Both the position numbers and the translations under genes were made by a program. Below, in pieces: positions 42,502 through 50,809 of a stretch of DNA of 64,000 nucleotides. The notes beneath the pieces were generated by a model that ran no database searches, was not told the DNA's origin, and was given only the letters and a program-made list of their open reading frames with translations. Each line of letters starts with the position of its first letter. Position 1 is the first letter of the stretch. The stretch comes from Pedobacter glucosidilyticus (GTDB lineage Bacteria > Bacteroidota > Bacteroidia > Sphingobacteriales > Sphingobacteriaceae), in NCBI RefSeq assembly GCF_002483235.1, contig NZ_DLHN01000035.1, forward strand, positions 61,413-125,412. Direction: 5' to 3'.

Positions 42502-42618
42502 ATGAAAGTTAGAGCATCCATTAAGAAGCGCAGCGCTGATTGTAAGGTGATCCGTAGAAAAGGAAAATTATACGTGATCAACAAAAAGAATCCTAAGTAC
42601 AAACAGCGTCAAGGTTAA
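42502..42618 (+). CDS. rpmJ: Ribosomal protein L36 (zinc-free form)
   Basis: A 38-residue protein, MKVRASIKKRSADCKVIRRK then GKLYVINKKNPKYKQRQG. Only one of the usual three Cys plus one His zinc ligands remains (Cys14), so it is the C-minus form that does not bind zinc. It starts four bases after infA, in its usual place before rpsM. Confidence 0.95.
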   Translation: MKVRASIKKRSADCKVIRRKGKLYVINKKNPKYKQRQG

Positions 42619-42649
42619 TCGAAATTTTTAAACTATCAACAAATAATAA

Positions 42650-43027
42650 ATGGCAAGGATAGCAGGTATAGATTTACCAAAAAACAAAAGAGGAGAGATC
42701 GGCCTTACTTATATTTTTGGAATCGGTAGAAGTACAGCACAGTCAATTTTGACTCAAGCTGGAATAGATTTCAATAAAAAAGTTCAAGATTGGACCGATG
42801 AAGAATTAACAGCCATCCGTAACATCATTTCAGAATCAATTAAAGTTGAAGGACAACTACGTTCTGAAGTACAATTAAACATCAAACGTTTAATGGATAT
42901 TGGATGTTACAGAGGATTACGCCACAGAAAAGGCTTACCGTTACGCGGACAGAGAACCAAAAACAACTCTCGTACTCGTAAAGGAAAGAGAAAAACTGTT
43001 GCTAATAAGAAAAAGGCTACTAAATAA
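42650..43027 (+). CDS. rpsM: Ribosomal protein S13
   Basis: A 125-residue 30S head protein contacting P-site tRNA. MARIAGIDLPKNKRGEIGLTY, GIGRSTAQSIL and RGLRHRKGLPLRGQRTKNNSRTRKG are canonical. Confidence 0.98.
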   Translation: MARIAGIDLPKNKRGEIGLTYIFGIGRSTAQSILTQAGIDFNKKVQDWTDEELTAIRNIISESIKVEGQLRSEVQLNIKRLMDIGCYRGLRHRKGLPLRGQRTKNNSRTRKGKRKTVANKKKATK

Positions 43028-43043
43028 TAATTGATAGTAAAAA

Positions 43044-43433
43044 ATGGCTAAGTCAAAAAAAGTTACTAAAAAACGTGTTGTTGTTATTGAACCAGTTGGT
43101 CAAGCACATATCAACGCTACCTTTAATAACATAATCATTACTCTTACCAATAATCAAGGACAAACTATTTCTTGGTCTTCAGCAGGTAAGCAAGGTTTTA
43201 AAGGTTCTAAAAAGAATACACCTTACGCAGCATCACAAGCAGCAATTGATTGTGGAAAAGCAGCACACGATTTAGGTTTACGTAAAGTTGAGGTTTTTGT
43301 AAAAGGTCCAGGTTCAGGTCGTGAGTCTGCAATTCGTACCTTACAAAATTCAGGTTTGGAAGTTACAACTATAAAAGATATAACTCCACTACCCCACAAT
43401 GGATGTCGTCCTCCTAAAAGAAGAAGAGTTTAA
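43044..43433 (+). CDS. rpsK: Ribosomal protein S11
   Basis: A 129-residue platform protein. INATFNNIIITLTNNQG, KVEVFVKGPGSGRESAIRTL and DITPLPHNGCRPPKRRRV are canonical. A small stem (TCCTA/TTAGGA, about 43453-43471) lies in the 61-base spacer before rpsD. Confidence 0.98.
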   Translation: MAKSKKVTKKRVVVIEPVGQAHINATFNNIIITLTNNQGQTISWSSAGKQGFKGSKKNTPYAASQAAIDCGKAAHDLGLRKVEVFVKGPGSGRESAIRTLQNSGLEVTTIKDITPLPHNGCRPPKRRRV

Positions 43434-43494
43434 TAAATTTTAAAGCTAAGATTCTCCTAGCATTTGGTTAGGATGATACTTTAAACAAAATAAA

Positions 43495-44103
43495 ATGGCA
43501 AGATATACCGGACCAAAGTCCAAAATCGCTCGTAAATTCAGAGAGCCAATTTTTGGCCCTGATAAAGCATTAGAAAGAAAAAATTATCCTCCTGGGCAAC
43601 ATGGTGCTTCAAAAAGAAGAGGAAAGCAATCAGAATATGCTGTTCAGTTAATGGAGAAACAAAAAGTAAAATACACTTATGGTGTGTTAGAAAAACAATT
43701 CTCTAATTTATTTAAAAAAGCATCTTCAAGAGAAGGTATTACAGGTACAAACTTATTACAGCTTTTAGAAGCTCGTTTAGATAATACTGTATATCGTTTA
43801 GGCATCGCTCCAACAAGATCAGGTGCTCGTCAATTAGTTTCTCACAGACACATCATGGTAAATGGTGAAGTTGTTAATATCCCTTCTTATACACTAAGAG
43901 CTGGTGATGTTATTGAAGTTCGTGAGAAATCAAAATCACTAGAAGCAATTAGTAACTCGGTAGCTGGCCGTACAATTAATAAACACAACTGGTTAGAATG
44001 GGATGCAAAGACCTTAACTGGTAAATTATTACAGTATCCAGATCGTGATAGTATTCCTGAAAATATTAAGGAAAACTTAATCGTCGAGTTGTACTCTAAA
44101 TAA
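43495..44103 (+). CDS. rpsD: Ribosomal protein S4
   Basis: A 202-residue primary 16S-binding protein. MARYTGPKSKIARKFREPIF, KNYPPGQHG and the S4 RNA-binding domain (LEARLDNTVYRLGIAPTR, ARQLVSHRHIMVNGEVV) are intact. A hairpin follows before rpoA (44116-44145). Confidence 0.98.
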   Translation: MARYTGPKSKIARKFREPIFGPDKALERKNYPPGQHGASKRRGKQSEYAVQLMEKQKVKYTYGVLEKQFSNLFKKASSREGITGTNLLQLLEARLDNTVYRLGIAPTRSGARQLVSHRHIMVNGEVVNIPSYTLRAGDVIEVREKSKSLEAISNSVAGRTINKHNWLEWDAKTLTGKLLQYPDRDSIPENIKENLIVELYSK

Positions 44104-44116
44104 TGATAAAATGATT

Positions 44117-44145
44117 AATTGCCAATTTCTAACGAAGTTGGCAAT
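44117..44145 (+). terminator. Attenuator-like stem-loop between rpsD and rpoA
   Basis: AATTGCCAA pairs perfectly with TTGGCAATT around an 11-base loop and is followed by AGTTGTTT. It resembles a weak terminator that could set the ratio of ribosomal proteins to RNA polymerase alpha. Confidence 0.55.
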
Positions 44146-44189
44146 TAGTTGTTTATCTAAGAATTAACGATAAAACATAAGGCAAATAA

Positions 44190-45182
44190 ATGGCAATTTT
44201 AGCATTTCAGAAACCTGACAAGGTAATTATGCAGAAATCTACAGATTTTGATGGTACGTTTGAATTTCGTCCATTAGAACCTGGTTTTGGTGTTACTATA
44301 GGTAACGCTTTAAGAAGAATCCTGTTATCTTCATTAGAAGGTTACGCAATTACCTCAGTTCGTTTTTCAGGTGTATCACACGAGTTTTCTACCATCAAAG
44401 GTGTGGCAGAAGATGTAGTGGATATCATCTTAAATTTAAAACAAGTTCGTTTTAAGAAAACAGGCGAGTCTGGTGATTCAGAGAAAATCTTTGTGATCAT
44501 TAATGGTCAGGAAAGTTTCAAAGCTGGAGATATTTCTAAGTTCTCTAATAATTTTGAGGTTTTAAACCCTGATTTTGTTATTTGCAACATGGAAGACTCT
44601 GTTACTTTAGAGATTGAATTAACAATCAATAAAGGAAGAGGTTACGTTTCTGCTGAGGAGAATAAAAATGCTGACGCTGTAGTAGGTGTTATCGCAATTG
44701 ATTCAATTTATACTCCTATCAAGAACGTTAAATACACTATAGAAAACTATCGTGTAGAGCAAAAGACTGATTACGAGAAATTACTTTTAGATATTTCTAC
44801 TGATGGTTCTATCCATCCTGAAGAAGCACTTAAAGAAGCTGCTAAAATCTTAATTCAGCACTTTATGTTATTCTCTGATGAGAATTTAGTATTAGAGTCT
44901 CAAGCGAAAGAAGAAACAAAAGAAGTTGATGAGGAAGTTTTACACATGCGTAAAATCTTAAAAACTGAATTGGTTGATTTAGATCTTTCTGTAAGAGCTT
45001 TAAATTGCTTAAAAGCAGCTGATATTCGTTCATTAGCAGAGTTAGTTTCTTATGATGTAGCTGATATGTTAAAATTCAGAAACTTCGGTAAGAAATCATT
45101 AACAGAGATCCAAGAACTAGTAAAATCAAAAGGATTATCTTTTGGTATGAACTTGTCTAAATTTAAATTAGACGAAGAATAA
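44190..45182 (+). CDS. rpoA: RNA polymerase subunit alpha
   Basis: A 330-residue subunit. The N-terminal dimerisation domain has FRPLEPGFGVTIGNALRRILLSSLEGYAIT; the C-terminal domain (about 255-325) has LSVRALNCLKAADIRSLAEL and NFGKKSLTEIQELV, which touches DNA and activators. Normal length. It lies 86 bases after rpsD. Confidence 0.98.
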   Translation: MAILAFQKPDKVIMQKSTDFDGTFEFRPLEPGFGVTIGNALRRILLSSLEGYAITSVRFSGVSHEFSTIKGVAEDVVDIILNLKQVRFKKTGESGDSEKIFVIINGQESFKAGDISKFSNNFEVLNPDFVICNMEDSVTLEIELTINKGRGYVSAEENKNADAVVGVIAIDSIYTPIKNVKYTIENYRVEQKTDYEKLLLDISTDGSIHPEEALKEAAKILIQHFMLFSDENLVLESQAKEETKEVDEEVLHMRKILKTELVDLDLSVRALNCLKAADIRSLAELVSYDVADMLKFRNFGKKSLTEIQELVKSKGLSFGMNLSKFKLDEE

Positions 45183-45205
45183 TCTTTTTTAAGATTATAT
45201 AAAAG

Positions 45206-45261
45206 CGAAAATCTCGCATAATTCCCGGCTCGCCATAGGGGCTTGAGCTGACGGTATGCGA
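45206..45261 (+). ncRNA. Candidate structured leader of rplQ
   Basis: In the 93-base rpoA-rplQ spacer, TCGCATA (45214-45220) pairs with TATGCGA (45255-45261). Inside, CCG and GCTC (45225-45231) pair with GAGC and CGG (45245-45248, 45252-45254) with a three-base bulge, and GCC/GGC closes an inner loop (45232-45242). The GC-richer composition in an AT-rich operon and three nested stems suggest a conserved RNA element. No match to a named family is claimed. Confidence 0.5.
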
Positions 45262-45275
45262 AAATTAATATAGTA

Positions 45276-45809
45276 ATGAGACACGGAAAAAAAATTAATC
45301 ATTTAGGTCGTACAGATAGTCACCGTAAGGCGATGTTATCTAACATGGCATCTTCGCTTATTTTACACAAGCGTATTACTACAACCTTAGCAAAAGCAAA
45401 AGCTTTACGTACTTATGTAGAGCCTATCTTAACTAAGTCTAAAAATGATACTACTCACTCTCGTCGTACAGTATTCCAATTGCTACAAAACAAAGAAGTT
45501 GTTACAACTTTATTCCGTGAAGTAGCAGAGAAGATTGCTTCAAGACCAGGTGGTTACACTCGTATTATTAAATTGGGTAATCGTTTAGGTGATAATGCTT
45601 CTATGGCTATTGTAGAGTTAGTAGACTTTAATGAGGTTTACGGTGCAGAAGCTAAAGTAGAGAAAAAATCAACTCGTAGAAGAGGTTCTGGTAGTAAAGC
45701 TAAAGCGGCAGCACCTGTTGCAGCTACAGAAACCACAACTGAAGAAGTTGTGGAAGCTCCAGTTCAAGAAGAAACTTCTAGCGAATCTTCAGAAGAAGAA
45801 AAAGCATAA
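45276..45809 (+). CDS. rplQ: Ribosomal protein L17
   Basis: A 177-residue protein at the tunnel exit. MRHGKKINHLGRTDSHRKAM and YTRIIKLGNRLGDNASMAIVELV are canonical. The C-terminal 45 residues (RRRGSGSKAKAAAPVAATET then Glu/Ser-rich) form a low-complexity extension common in Bacteroidetes. Last gene of the operon. Confidence 0.98.
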   Translation: MRHGKKINHLGRTDSHRKAMLSNMASSLILHKRITTTLAKAKALRTYVEPILTKSKNDTTHSRRTVFQLLQNKEVVTTLFREVAEKIASRPGGYTRIIKLGNRLGDNASMAIVELVDFNEVYGAEAKVEKKSTRRRGSGSKAKAAAPVAATETTTEEVVEAPVQEETSSESSEEEKA

Positions 45810-45832
45810 TTATCTTAACGAGATAAATAGAG

Positions 45833-45863
45833 AAGCCCTAGCCTTTTTGGTTAGGGCTTTTTG
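45833..45863 (+). terminator. Terminator of the ribosomal operon
   Basis: AAGCCCTAGCC pairs with GGTTAGGGCTT around a T-rich loop, followed by TTTG. It lies 24 bases after the rplQ stop. Confidence 0.88.
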
Positions 45864-45906
45864 TTATTTAGATTTTTATTTATTTAATCTTTTTTAAAAA
45901 GTAGAT

Positions 45907-46356
45907 TTAATATGCGCCTTGAAGTTCTAGGAATACATAACCTTTATTAGTTGAAGTATAATCTATAACTTTTTTAAGATTGCTTCCATCTAAAGCGCAA
46001 GAATAGATATAATAAATTCTTGGATCATCTTGGGTTTCTTCTTTATCCGTAACTGTAAATATCAGAGTCTTTCCTCCATTAACTAAGTGCCCATTCGATC
46101 CGCTGTGTAGAACTAAGTTGGTTGGAAGATTTATGGGGATTTTTCTTTTATTCTGACCATTAATATCTACTACCCAATATTCTGCACTTGTTACGTTGTT
46201 TGGAAGTGATTCATCAGCTATTTTATATAAAATAACAGAACTTTGTTCATTACCAGATTGCTGTGCATTAGCTTCTTTTTTGCAACTTGCTTGAAAAATT
46301 AATATTGATGCAGAAAATAAAAATAGCACTACAGTGCTTAACAATAGTTTTTTCAT
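45907..46356 (-). CDS. Lipoprotein, possibly a beta-propeller fragment
   Basis: A 149-residue protein. A lipoprotein-type signal (MKKLLLSTVVLFLFSASILIF then QASC) suggests lipid attachment at the cysteine, although the -3 residue Gln is atypical. The rest has pairs of strands such as EYWVVDINGQNKRKIP and YYIYSCALDGSNLKKVID, like WD40/TolB PD40 blades, but only about two blades fit. An upstream ATG at 46383 is less likely. Function unknown. Confidence 0.65.
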   Translation of the reverse strand: MKKLLLSTVVLFLFSASILIFQASCKKEANAQQSGNEQSSVILYKIADESLPNNVTSAEYWVVDINGQNKRKIPINLPTNLVLHSGSNGHLVNGGKTLIFTVTDKEETQDDPRIYYIYSCALDGSNLKKVIDYTSTNKGYVFLELQGAY

Positions 46357-46437
46357 AATTTTTATTTGAATTTTCTCAAACATCTCAAAATGATTGTAAA
46401 TTTTTATTTTTCACTTTGCAAACAATATGTATATTAG

Positions 46438-46461
46438 TGCATAATTTATTCTAATTATGCA
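46438..46461 (+). promoter_or_regulatory. Palindromic operator over the XRE regulator start codon
   Basis: TGCATAATT (46438-46446) and AATTATGCA (46453-46461) are perfectly inverted around TATTCT; the ATG of the regulator (46457-46459) lies in the right arm. Binding by the encoded HTH protein would block its own expression. Confidence 0.55.
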
Positions 46462-46816
46462 GTCGGCAGGTAAAAAAATAAAAAAGTTTAGAGAGTTAAG
46501 AAACTTTACACAAGGTTATGTGGCAGAAAGGCTGGGCATTAGCCAGAGTAATTATGCCCGTATAGAAAATGAAGATATAAGCCTGAGTGAAGAGCGTCTT
46601 TTAAAGATTGCAGAAATTTTAGATACTGATAAAGAATCTATTTTAGGATTTGATGACAAGTATGTTTTTAATTTCAATAATAACCAACATTCTACAAATA
46701 ATGGTATAGTTCATCAGTACCAGATAAGCCCTGAGATTAAAAAACTTTATGAAGATAAAATAAAGCTTTTAGAAGATAGGGTAAAGGAGCTGGAAGAGAG
46801 ATTGATTTCTAAATGA
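46457..46816 (+). CDS. XRE-family transcriptional regulator
   Basis: A 119-residue protein. Residues 5-65 are a HTH_3 domain (IKKFRELRNFTQGYVAERLGISQSNYARIENEDIS). The C-terminal third is a predicted coiled coil (KLYEDKIKLLEDRVKELEERL), likely for dimerisation. A perfect palindrome over its start codon suggests autoregulation. The Asn/His-rich linker (residues 73-92) is unusual. Targets unknown. Confidence 0.85.
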   Translation: MQSAGKKIKKFRELRNFTQGYVAERLGISQSNYARIENEDISLSEERLLKIAEILDTDKESILGFDDKYVFNFNNNQHSTNNGIVHQYQISPEIKKLYEDKIKLLEDRVKELEERLISK

Positions 46817-46896
46817 GTTTAATTTATTAAATTTGTTATTAGCGGTATACTCAAATATGTTAATGTTAAACAGTTTGTGATTTAAAGAAGATAGAT

Positions 46897-47133
46897 ATGG
46901 ATATTCAATCATTAAAAATAAATATCATACACTGGATTACAGAACTCGAAGATGAGAAATTATTACAAGAAATACAGGATATAAAGCAAAATAGAGATAT
47001 ATCTTTTATTTCTACTGTTCAGCAAGAAGAGCTTGATACAAGGATTGATGAATACCTTAAAGGGAAAACTGAATTTAGAACATGGGATGAGGTAAAAGCG
47101 AATATCCGTAAAAGGCATAAGAATGCGATATAG
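46897..47133 (+). CDS. Addiction-module antitoxin-like protein
   Basis: A 78-residue acidic, helical protein. LKINIIHWITELEDEKLLQEIQDI and FRTWDEVKANIRKRH fit the RelB/StbD-like addiction-module component family, in which the C-terminus wraps the toxin. Its last 11 bases overlap the start of the ParE-type gene, the usual antitoxin-first order. Confidence 0.8.
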   Translation: MDIQSLKINIIHWITELEDEKLLQEIQDIKQNRDISFISTVQQEELDTRIDEYLKGKTEFRTWDEVKANIRKRHKNAI

Positions 47134-47422
47134 CTATAAGCTTTCTATACAGGCAGAAGATGATTTATTAGAAGGGTTTTCGTGGTATGAAATGCAAAAA
47201 AGTGGATTGGGAGAACAGTTTTTACAATGTATTGAAAGGTCATTGATTGCGATTACAAAGAACCCTTTAACTTATAATATCAGATATAAGAAAATAGTAA
47301 GAGCATATATAGTACAGAAATTTCCATATTTGATTTTATACATTCTGGAAAATACTGATATAAATATCATTGCTGTATTTAATACAAACAGAAATCCGGC
47401 AACTTGGAAGAAAAGAATATGA
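47123..47422 (+). CDS. RelE/ParE-family toxin
   Basis: A 99-residue protein with YKLSIQAEDDLLEGFSWYEMQKSGLGEQF, then YIVQKFPYLILYIL and AVFNTNRNPATWKKR, the ParE/RelE fold. ParE-type members poison gyrase and RelE types cut mRNA at the ribosome; the W-Y-E and R-N-P elements favour the ParE-like branch, but target is not certain. Confidence 0.88.
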   Translation: MRYSYKLSIQAEDDLLEGFSWYEMQKSGLGEQFLQCIERSLIAITKNPLTYNIRYKKIVRAYIVQKFPYLILYILENTDINIIAVFNTNRNPATWKKRI

Positions 47423-47439
47423 AAATTTTATTTCTGTGT

Positions 47440-47475
47440 AAAGAAGCCAACTTTTAAAGTCGACTTCTTTATTTA
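47440..47475 (+). terminator. Stem-loop after the toxin-antitoxin pair
   Basis: AAAGAAG (47440-47446) pairs with CTTCTTT (47464-47470), with an inner ACTT/AAGT stem and a 3x3 internal loop. The trailing ATTTATT is only moderately T-rich. Confidence 0.55.
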
Positions 47476-47595
47476 TTAACCTCCAATAGTAGCAATGCCC
47501 CGCGTAAAATAGACCGGATAGTAATGGTATTGGCGTAGTTTACGGAGCCAATAGGAATGGATAGCCGGACTATCAGTACAAATAAAATACTGCAT
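47476..47595 (-). CDS. Possible small protein or gene remnant
   Basis: A 39-codon frame beginning MQYFICTDSPAIHSYWLRKL and ending YYPVYFTRGIATIGG, rich in Tyr and Trp. It lies in the 340-base gap before dnaK, which otherwise holds no gene. The frame is open for about ten codons further upstream. The composition looks more like protein than noise, yet I do not recognise it and see no clear ribosome-binding site; it may be a gene remnant. Confidence 0.25.
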   Translation of the reverse strand: MQYFICTDSPAIHSYWLRKLRQYHYYPVYFTRGIATIGG

Positions 47596-47762
47596 TTGCT
47601 CTTCAAAATAAAATATGACAACATGTCATCCTAAAGTGTGTATTTGTCTTTAAAATCTTTTGCTTTTGAAATTCTGGATATAAAATCCTGTCAAAATTCT
47701 ATTGGCATAGGCATTGATAATATTGGTTTATTAAAGATTTGTAAATCATAAATTCATATAGT

Positions 47763-49673
47763 ATGTCAAAAATTATTGGTATAGACTTAGGAACAACAAA
47801 CTCTTGTGTTGCAGTAATGGAGGGTAATGAGCCTGTAGTTATAGCAAACAGCGAGGGAAAACGTACAACGCCATCAATTGTAGCATTTGTTGAAGGTGGT
47901 GAGCGTAAAGTTGGTGATCCTGCAAAACGCCAGGCTATTACTAACCCTACTAAGACTATTTATTCTGTAAAGCGTTTTATGGGTAACAGCTTTGATGAAG
48001 TTACCAAAGAGGTTGGACGTGTTCCTTACAAAGTTGTAAAAGGAGATAACAACACTCCACGTGTGGAGATTGATGATAGAAAATATACGCCTCAGGAAAT
48101 TTCTGCAATGACGCTTCAGAAAATGAAGAAAACTGCTGAAGATTTCTTAGGTACAGAAGTTACAGAAGCGGTTATTACGGTTCCTGCTTACTTCAACGAT
48201 GCGCAAAGACAAGCTACTAAAGAGGCTGGTGAAATTGCAGGATTGAAAGTAAGAAGAATTATTAACGAGCCTACTGCTGCTGCCTTGGCTTACGGTTTGG
48301 ATAAAACCAATAAGGATATGAAAATTGTTGTGTTCGACTGCGGTGGTGGTACACATGACGTTTCTATCTTAGAGTTAGGTGATGGTGTTTTTGAAGTTAA
48401 ATCTACCGATGGTGATACTCATTTAGGTGGTGATGACTTTGACCAAGTAATTATAGATTGGTTATCTGAAGAGTTTAAAGCCGAGAACGGAATGGATTTA
48501 ACTAAAGATCCAATGGCTTTACAACGTCTAAAAGAGGCTGCTGAAAAAGCTAAGATTGAGCTTTCTAGTGGTACTTCTACTGAGATAAACTTGCCTTATA
48601 TTACCGCTGATGCTACCGGACCTAAACACTTGGTACGTAACTTATCTAGAGCAAAATTTGAATCATTAGCGAGTGATTTGATAAAACGTACAATAGATCC
48701 TTGTAAATCGGCTTTAAAAAATGCGGGTTTATCAACTTCTGATATCGATGAGATTATTTTAGTTGGTGGTTCTACTCGTATCCCAGCTATACAGGAAGCG
48801 GTAGAGAAATTCTTTGGTAAAGCACCTTCTAAGGGTGTTAACCCGGATGAAGTTGTAGCTATTGGTGCTGCTATCCAAGGTGGTGTTTTAACTGGTGAGG
48901 TTAAAGATGTATTATTATTAGATGTTACTCCGCTTTCTTTAGGTATTGAGACTATGGGTGGCGTGATGACTAAATTGATAGAGGCGAATACCACTATTCC
49001 AACCAAAAAATCTGAGACCTTCTCTACGGCATCAGACAATCAGCCATCTGTAGAGATTCATATCTTACAGGGCGAGCGTCCGATGGCGAAAGACAACAGA
49101 ACTATTGGTCGTTTCCACTTAGATGGTATACCGCCTGCACCAAGAGGAGTTCCGCAAATTGAGGTAACTTTTGATATTGATGCTAACGGTATTTTACATG
49201 TAGGCGCTAAAGATAAAGCAACAGGCAAAGAGCAAAAAATAAGAATTGAGGCATCTTCCGGATTATCTGACGAGGAAATCAAGAAAATGAAAGAAGAGGC
49301 AGAAAGAAATGCTGAGGCTGATAAACAAGCAAAAGAAGAAGCAGATAAGATTAATGCTGCTGATGCTTTGGTATTCTCTACAGAGAAACAACTGAAAGAA
49401 TACGGTGATAAAATTCCTGCCGATAAAAAAGGAGCTATTGAAGACGCTTTAAAAGCGCTTAAAGATGCTTATGCAGCTAAGAACTTTGCAGATATAGATG
49501 CAGCTTCTGAGAAATTAAATACAGCTTGGGCCGCAGCTTCTGAGGATATGTACAAAGCAGGTGCTGGAGCAGAAGGACAGCCACAAGGTGCACCTCAGGA
49601 TAATGCTTCTGCTGGTGCTGATGATGTTACTGATGTAGACTTTGAAGAGGTAAAAGACGAAGATAAGAAGTAG
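47763..49673 (+). CDS. dnaK: Chaperone protein DnaK (Hsp70)
   Basis: A 636-residue ATP-dependent chaperone. The ATPase domain (1-380) has IGIDLGTTNSCVAVMEG, DAQRQATKEAGEIAGL and NEPTAAALAYGL; phosphate loop 2 is CGGGTHDVSIL, with His where E. coli has Phe. The substrate domain carries DVTPLSLGIETMGGVM. The C-terminal lid ends DVTDVDFEEVKDEDKK, the conserved EEVKD tail. The gene stands alone, without grpE or dnaJ adjacent. Confidence 0.98.
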   Translation: MSKIIGIDLGTTNSCVAVMEGNEPVVIANSEGKRTTPSIVAFVEGGERKVGDPAKRQAITNPTKTIYSVKRFMGNSFDEVTKEVGRVPYKVVKGDNNTPRVEIDDRKYTPQEISAMTLQKMKKTAEDFLGTEVTEAVITVPAYFNDAQRQATKEAGEIAGLKVRRIINEPTAAALAYGLDKTNKDMKIVVFDCGGGTHDVSILELGDGVFEVKSTDGDTHLGGDDFDQVIIDWLSEEFKAENGMDLTKDPMALQRLKEAAEKAKIELSSGTSTEINLPYITADATGPKHLVRNLSRAKFESLASDLIKRTIDPCKSALKNAGLSTSDIDEIILVGGSTRIPAIQEAVEKFFGKAPSKGVNPDEVVAIGAAIQGGVLTGEVKDVLLLDVTPLSLGIETMGGVMTKLIEANTTIPTKKSETFSTASDNQPSVEIHILQGERPMAKDNRTIGRFHLDGIPPAPRGVPQIEVTFDIDANGILHVGAKDKATGKEQKIRIEASSGLSDEEIKKMKEEAERNAEADKQAKEEADKINAADALVFSTEKQLKEYGDKIPADKKGAIEDALKALKDAYAAKNFADIDAASEKLNTAWAAASEDMYKAGAGAEGQPQGAPQDNASAGADDVTDVDFEEVKDEDKK

Positions 49674-49691
49674 TAAGTTTACTGATGAAAA

Positions 49692-49731
49692 TTAAAGCCT
49701 GATTGACAATTCAATCAGGCTTTAATTTTTT
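49692..49731 (+). terminator. Terminator after dnaK
   Basis: TTAAAGCCTGATTG (49692-49705) is perfectly complementary to CAATCAGGCTTTAA (49712-49725) and is followed by TTTTTTA. A strong rho-independent terminator. Confidence 0.9.
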
Positions 49732-49750
49732 ATAAATTTTTATATTTTTA

Positions 49751-50650
49751 TTACCAAAGTTTACTTGGATAAACACCAGTTTCAACTAGTTTATTGATGC
49801 TTTCTTGTACAATAGGCTTATCTTCCTTATAAGTAACTCCAAACCATTTTTCATCTGTAGGAATTACTTTAAAAGATGCTTCTTTAGATTTGATTAAATG
49901 ATCTGCAATAAGGGGGATAAAGAATTCTGCTTTTGGCTTGTCCTGATTATCCTCAACAAATTGTTTGAAAAGCTTTTCTGTAATAGGAAAAACAGAAGGT
50001 GTGAAGCCCCAAAAATTCATAGAAACAGGAGTAGAGGCTGGTAATTCTACTTTTTCGTCGTTTTCTTCATAATAAATCTTTCCATTTTCTGGAAATACTT
50101 TAGTACGTTCATTAATAGCTGCTAACTCTTCGCTATCATTAGTTTGGCAAACACCTCTGGAAACGGCTCCGTTTTCAGAAAGTGTATTGCCAATTTTATA
50201 GCCAACCATGCAATATTTATCTTCTGCAGATTCGTTATTTAAGAATTGAACCATTTTTTCGAATGCTTCAAAACCATAATAATCATCGGCATTAATAACA
50301 CAAAATGGCTCATGAATTTGATTTTTAGCTTCTAAAATCGCGTGTCCGGTTCCCCAAGGTTTTTCTCTGTATATATCTTTATCTATACCGTATTTTTTTA
50401 AATCAAAAGTTTGAAAAACATAATCTGTTTCTACTTTTCCTTTTAGTTTAGGCTCAAAAATAGCTTTAAAATTTTCGGCAAACTCTTCACGGATGATGAA
50501 CGAAATTTTTCCAAATCCCGCATTTATAGCATCGTAAATAGAATAATCTATAATGGTTTCTCCGTTAGGACCAAATCCATCAATTTGTTTCATGCTTCCA
50601 TAACGGCTGGCCATACCTGCGGCAAGAATTAATAAAGTAGGTTTTTTCAT
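49751..50650 (-). CDS. Sugar-phosphate nucleotidyltransferase family protein
   Basis: A 299-residue protein with LLILAAGMASRYGSMKQIDGFGPNGE, an L-A-A-G-x-G-x-R-like nucleotide loop, and FCVINADDYYG for the metal-binding Asp. These enzymes join a sugar phosphate to a nucleotide. The Lys/Gln-rich site and GPNGETIIDYSI fit a Bacteroidetes subfamily whose product is not established. It converges on dnaK. Confidence 0.85.
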   Translation of the reverse strand: MKKPTLLILAAGMASRYGSMKQIDGFGPNGETIIDYSIYDAINAGFGKISFIIREEFAENFKAIFEPKLKGKVETDYVFQTFDLKKYGIDKDIYREKPWGTGHAILEAKNQIHEPFCVINADDYYGFEAFEKMVQFLNNESAEDKYCMVGYKIGNTLSENGAVSRGVCQTNDSEELAAINERTKVFPENGKIYYEENDEKVELPASTPVSMNFWGFTPSVFPITEKLFKQFVEDNQDKPKAEFFIPLIADHLIKSKEASFKVIPTDEKWFGVTYKEDKPIVQESINKLVETGVYPSKLW

Positions 50651-50809
50651 ATAAGTTCTTATTTTGTTTCTTTCTTCTTTAAGAAAGATAGCTTAAAAAA
50701 TTGTTCTAAATTAAAAAAATATTCTAGCTTATAGATATACTTCTTTAAGGCATTAATGTTAATTTATTGATGTTGAACAATAGTTTTGCCGTTTTTAAAT
50801 AAATTTTAA

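Noticed and set aside
48147..49282. Minus-strand frames of 69-147 codons within dnaK
   Set aside because: They are shadows of the dnaK coding frame with no independent signals.
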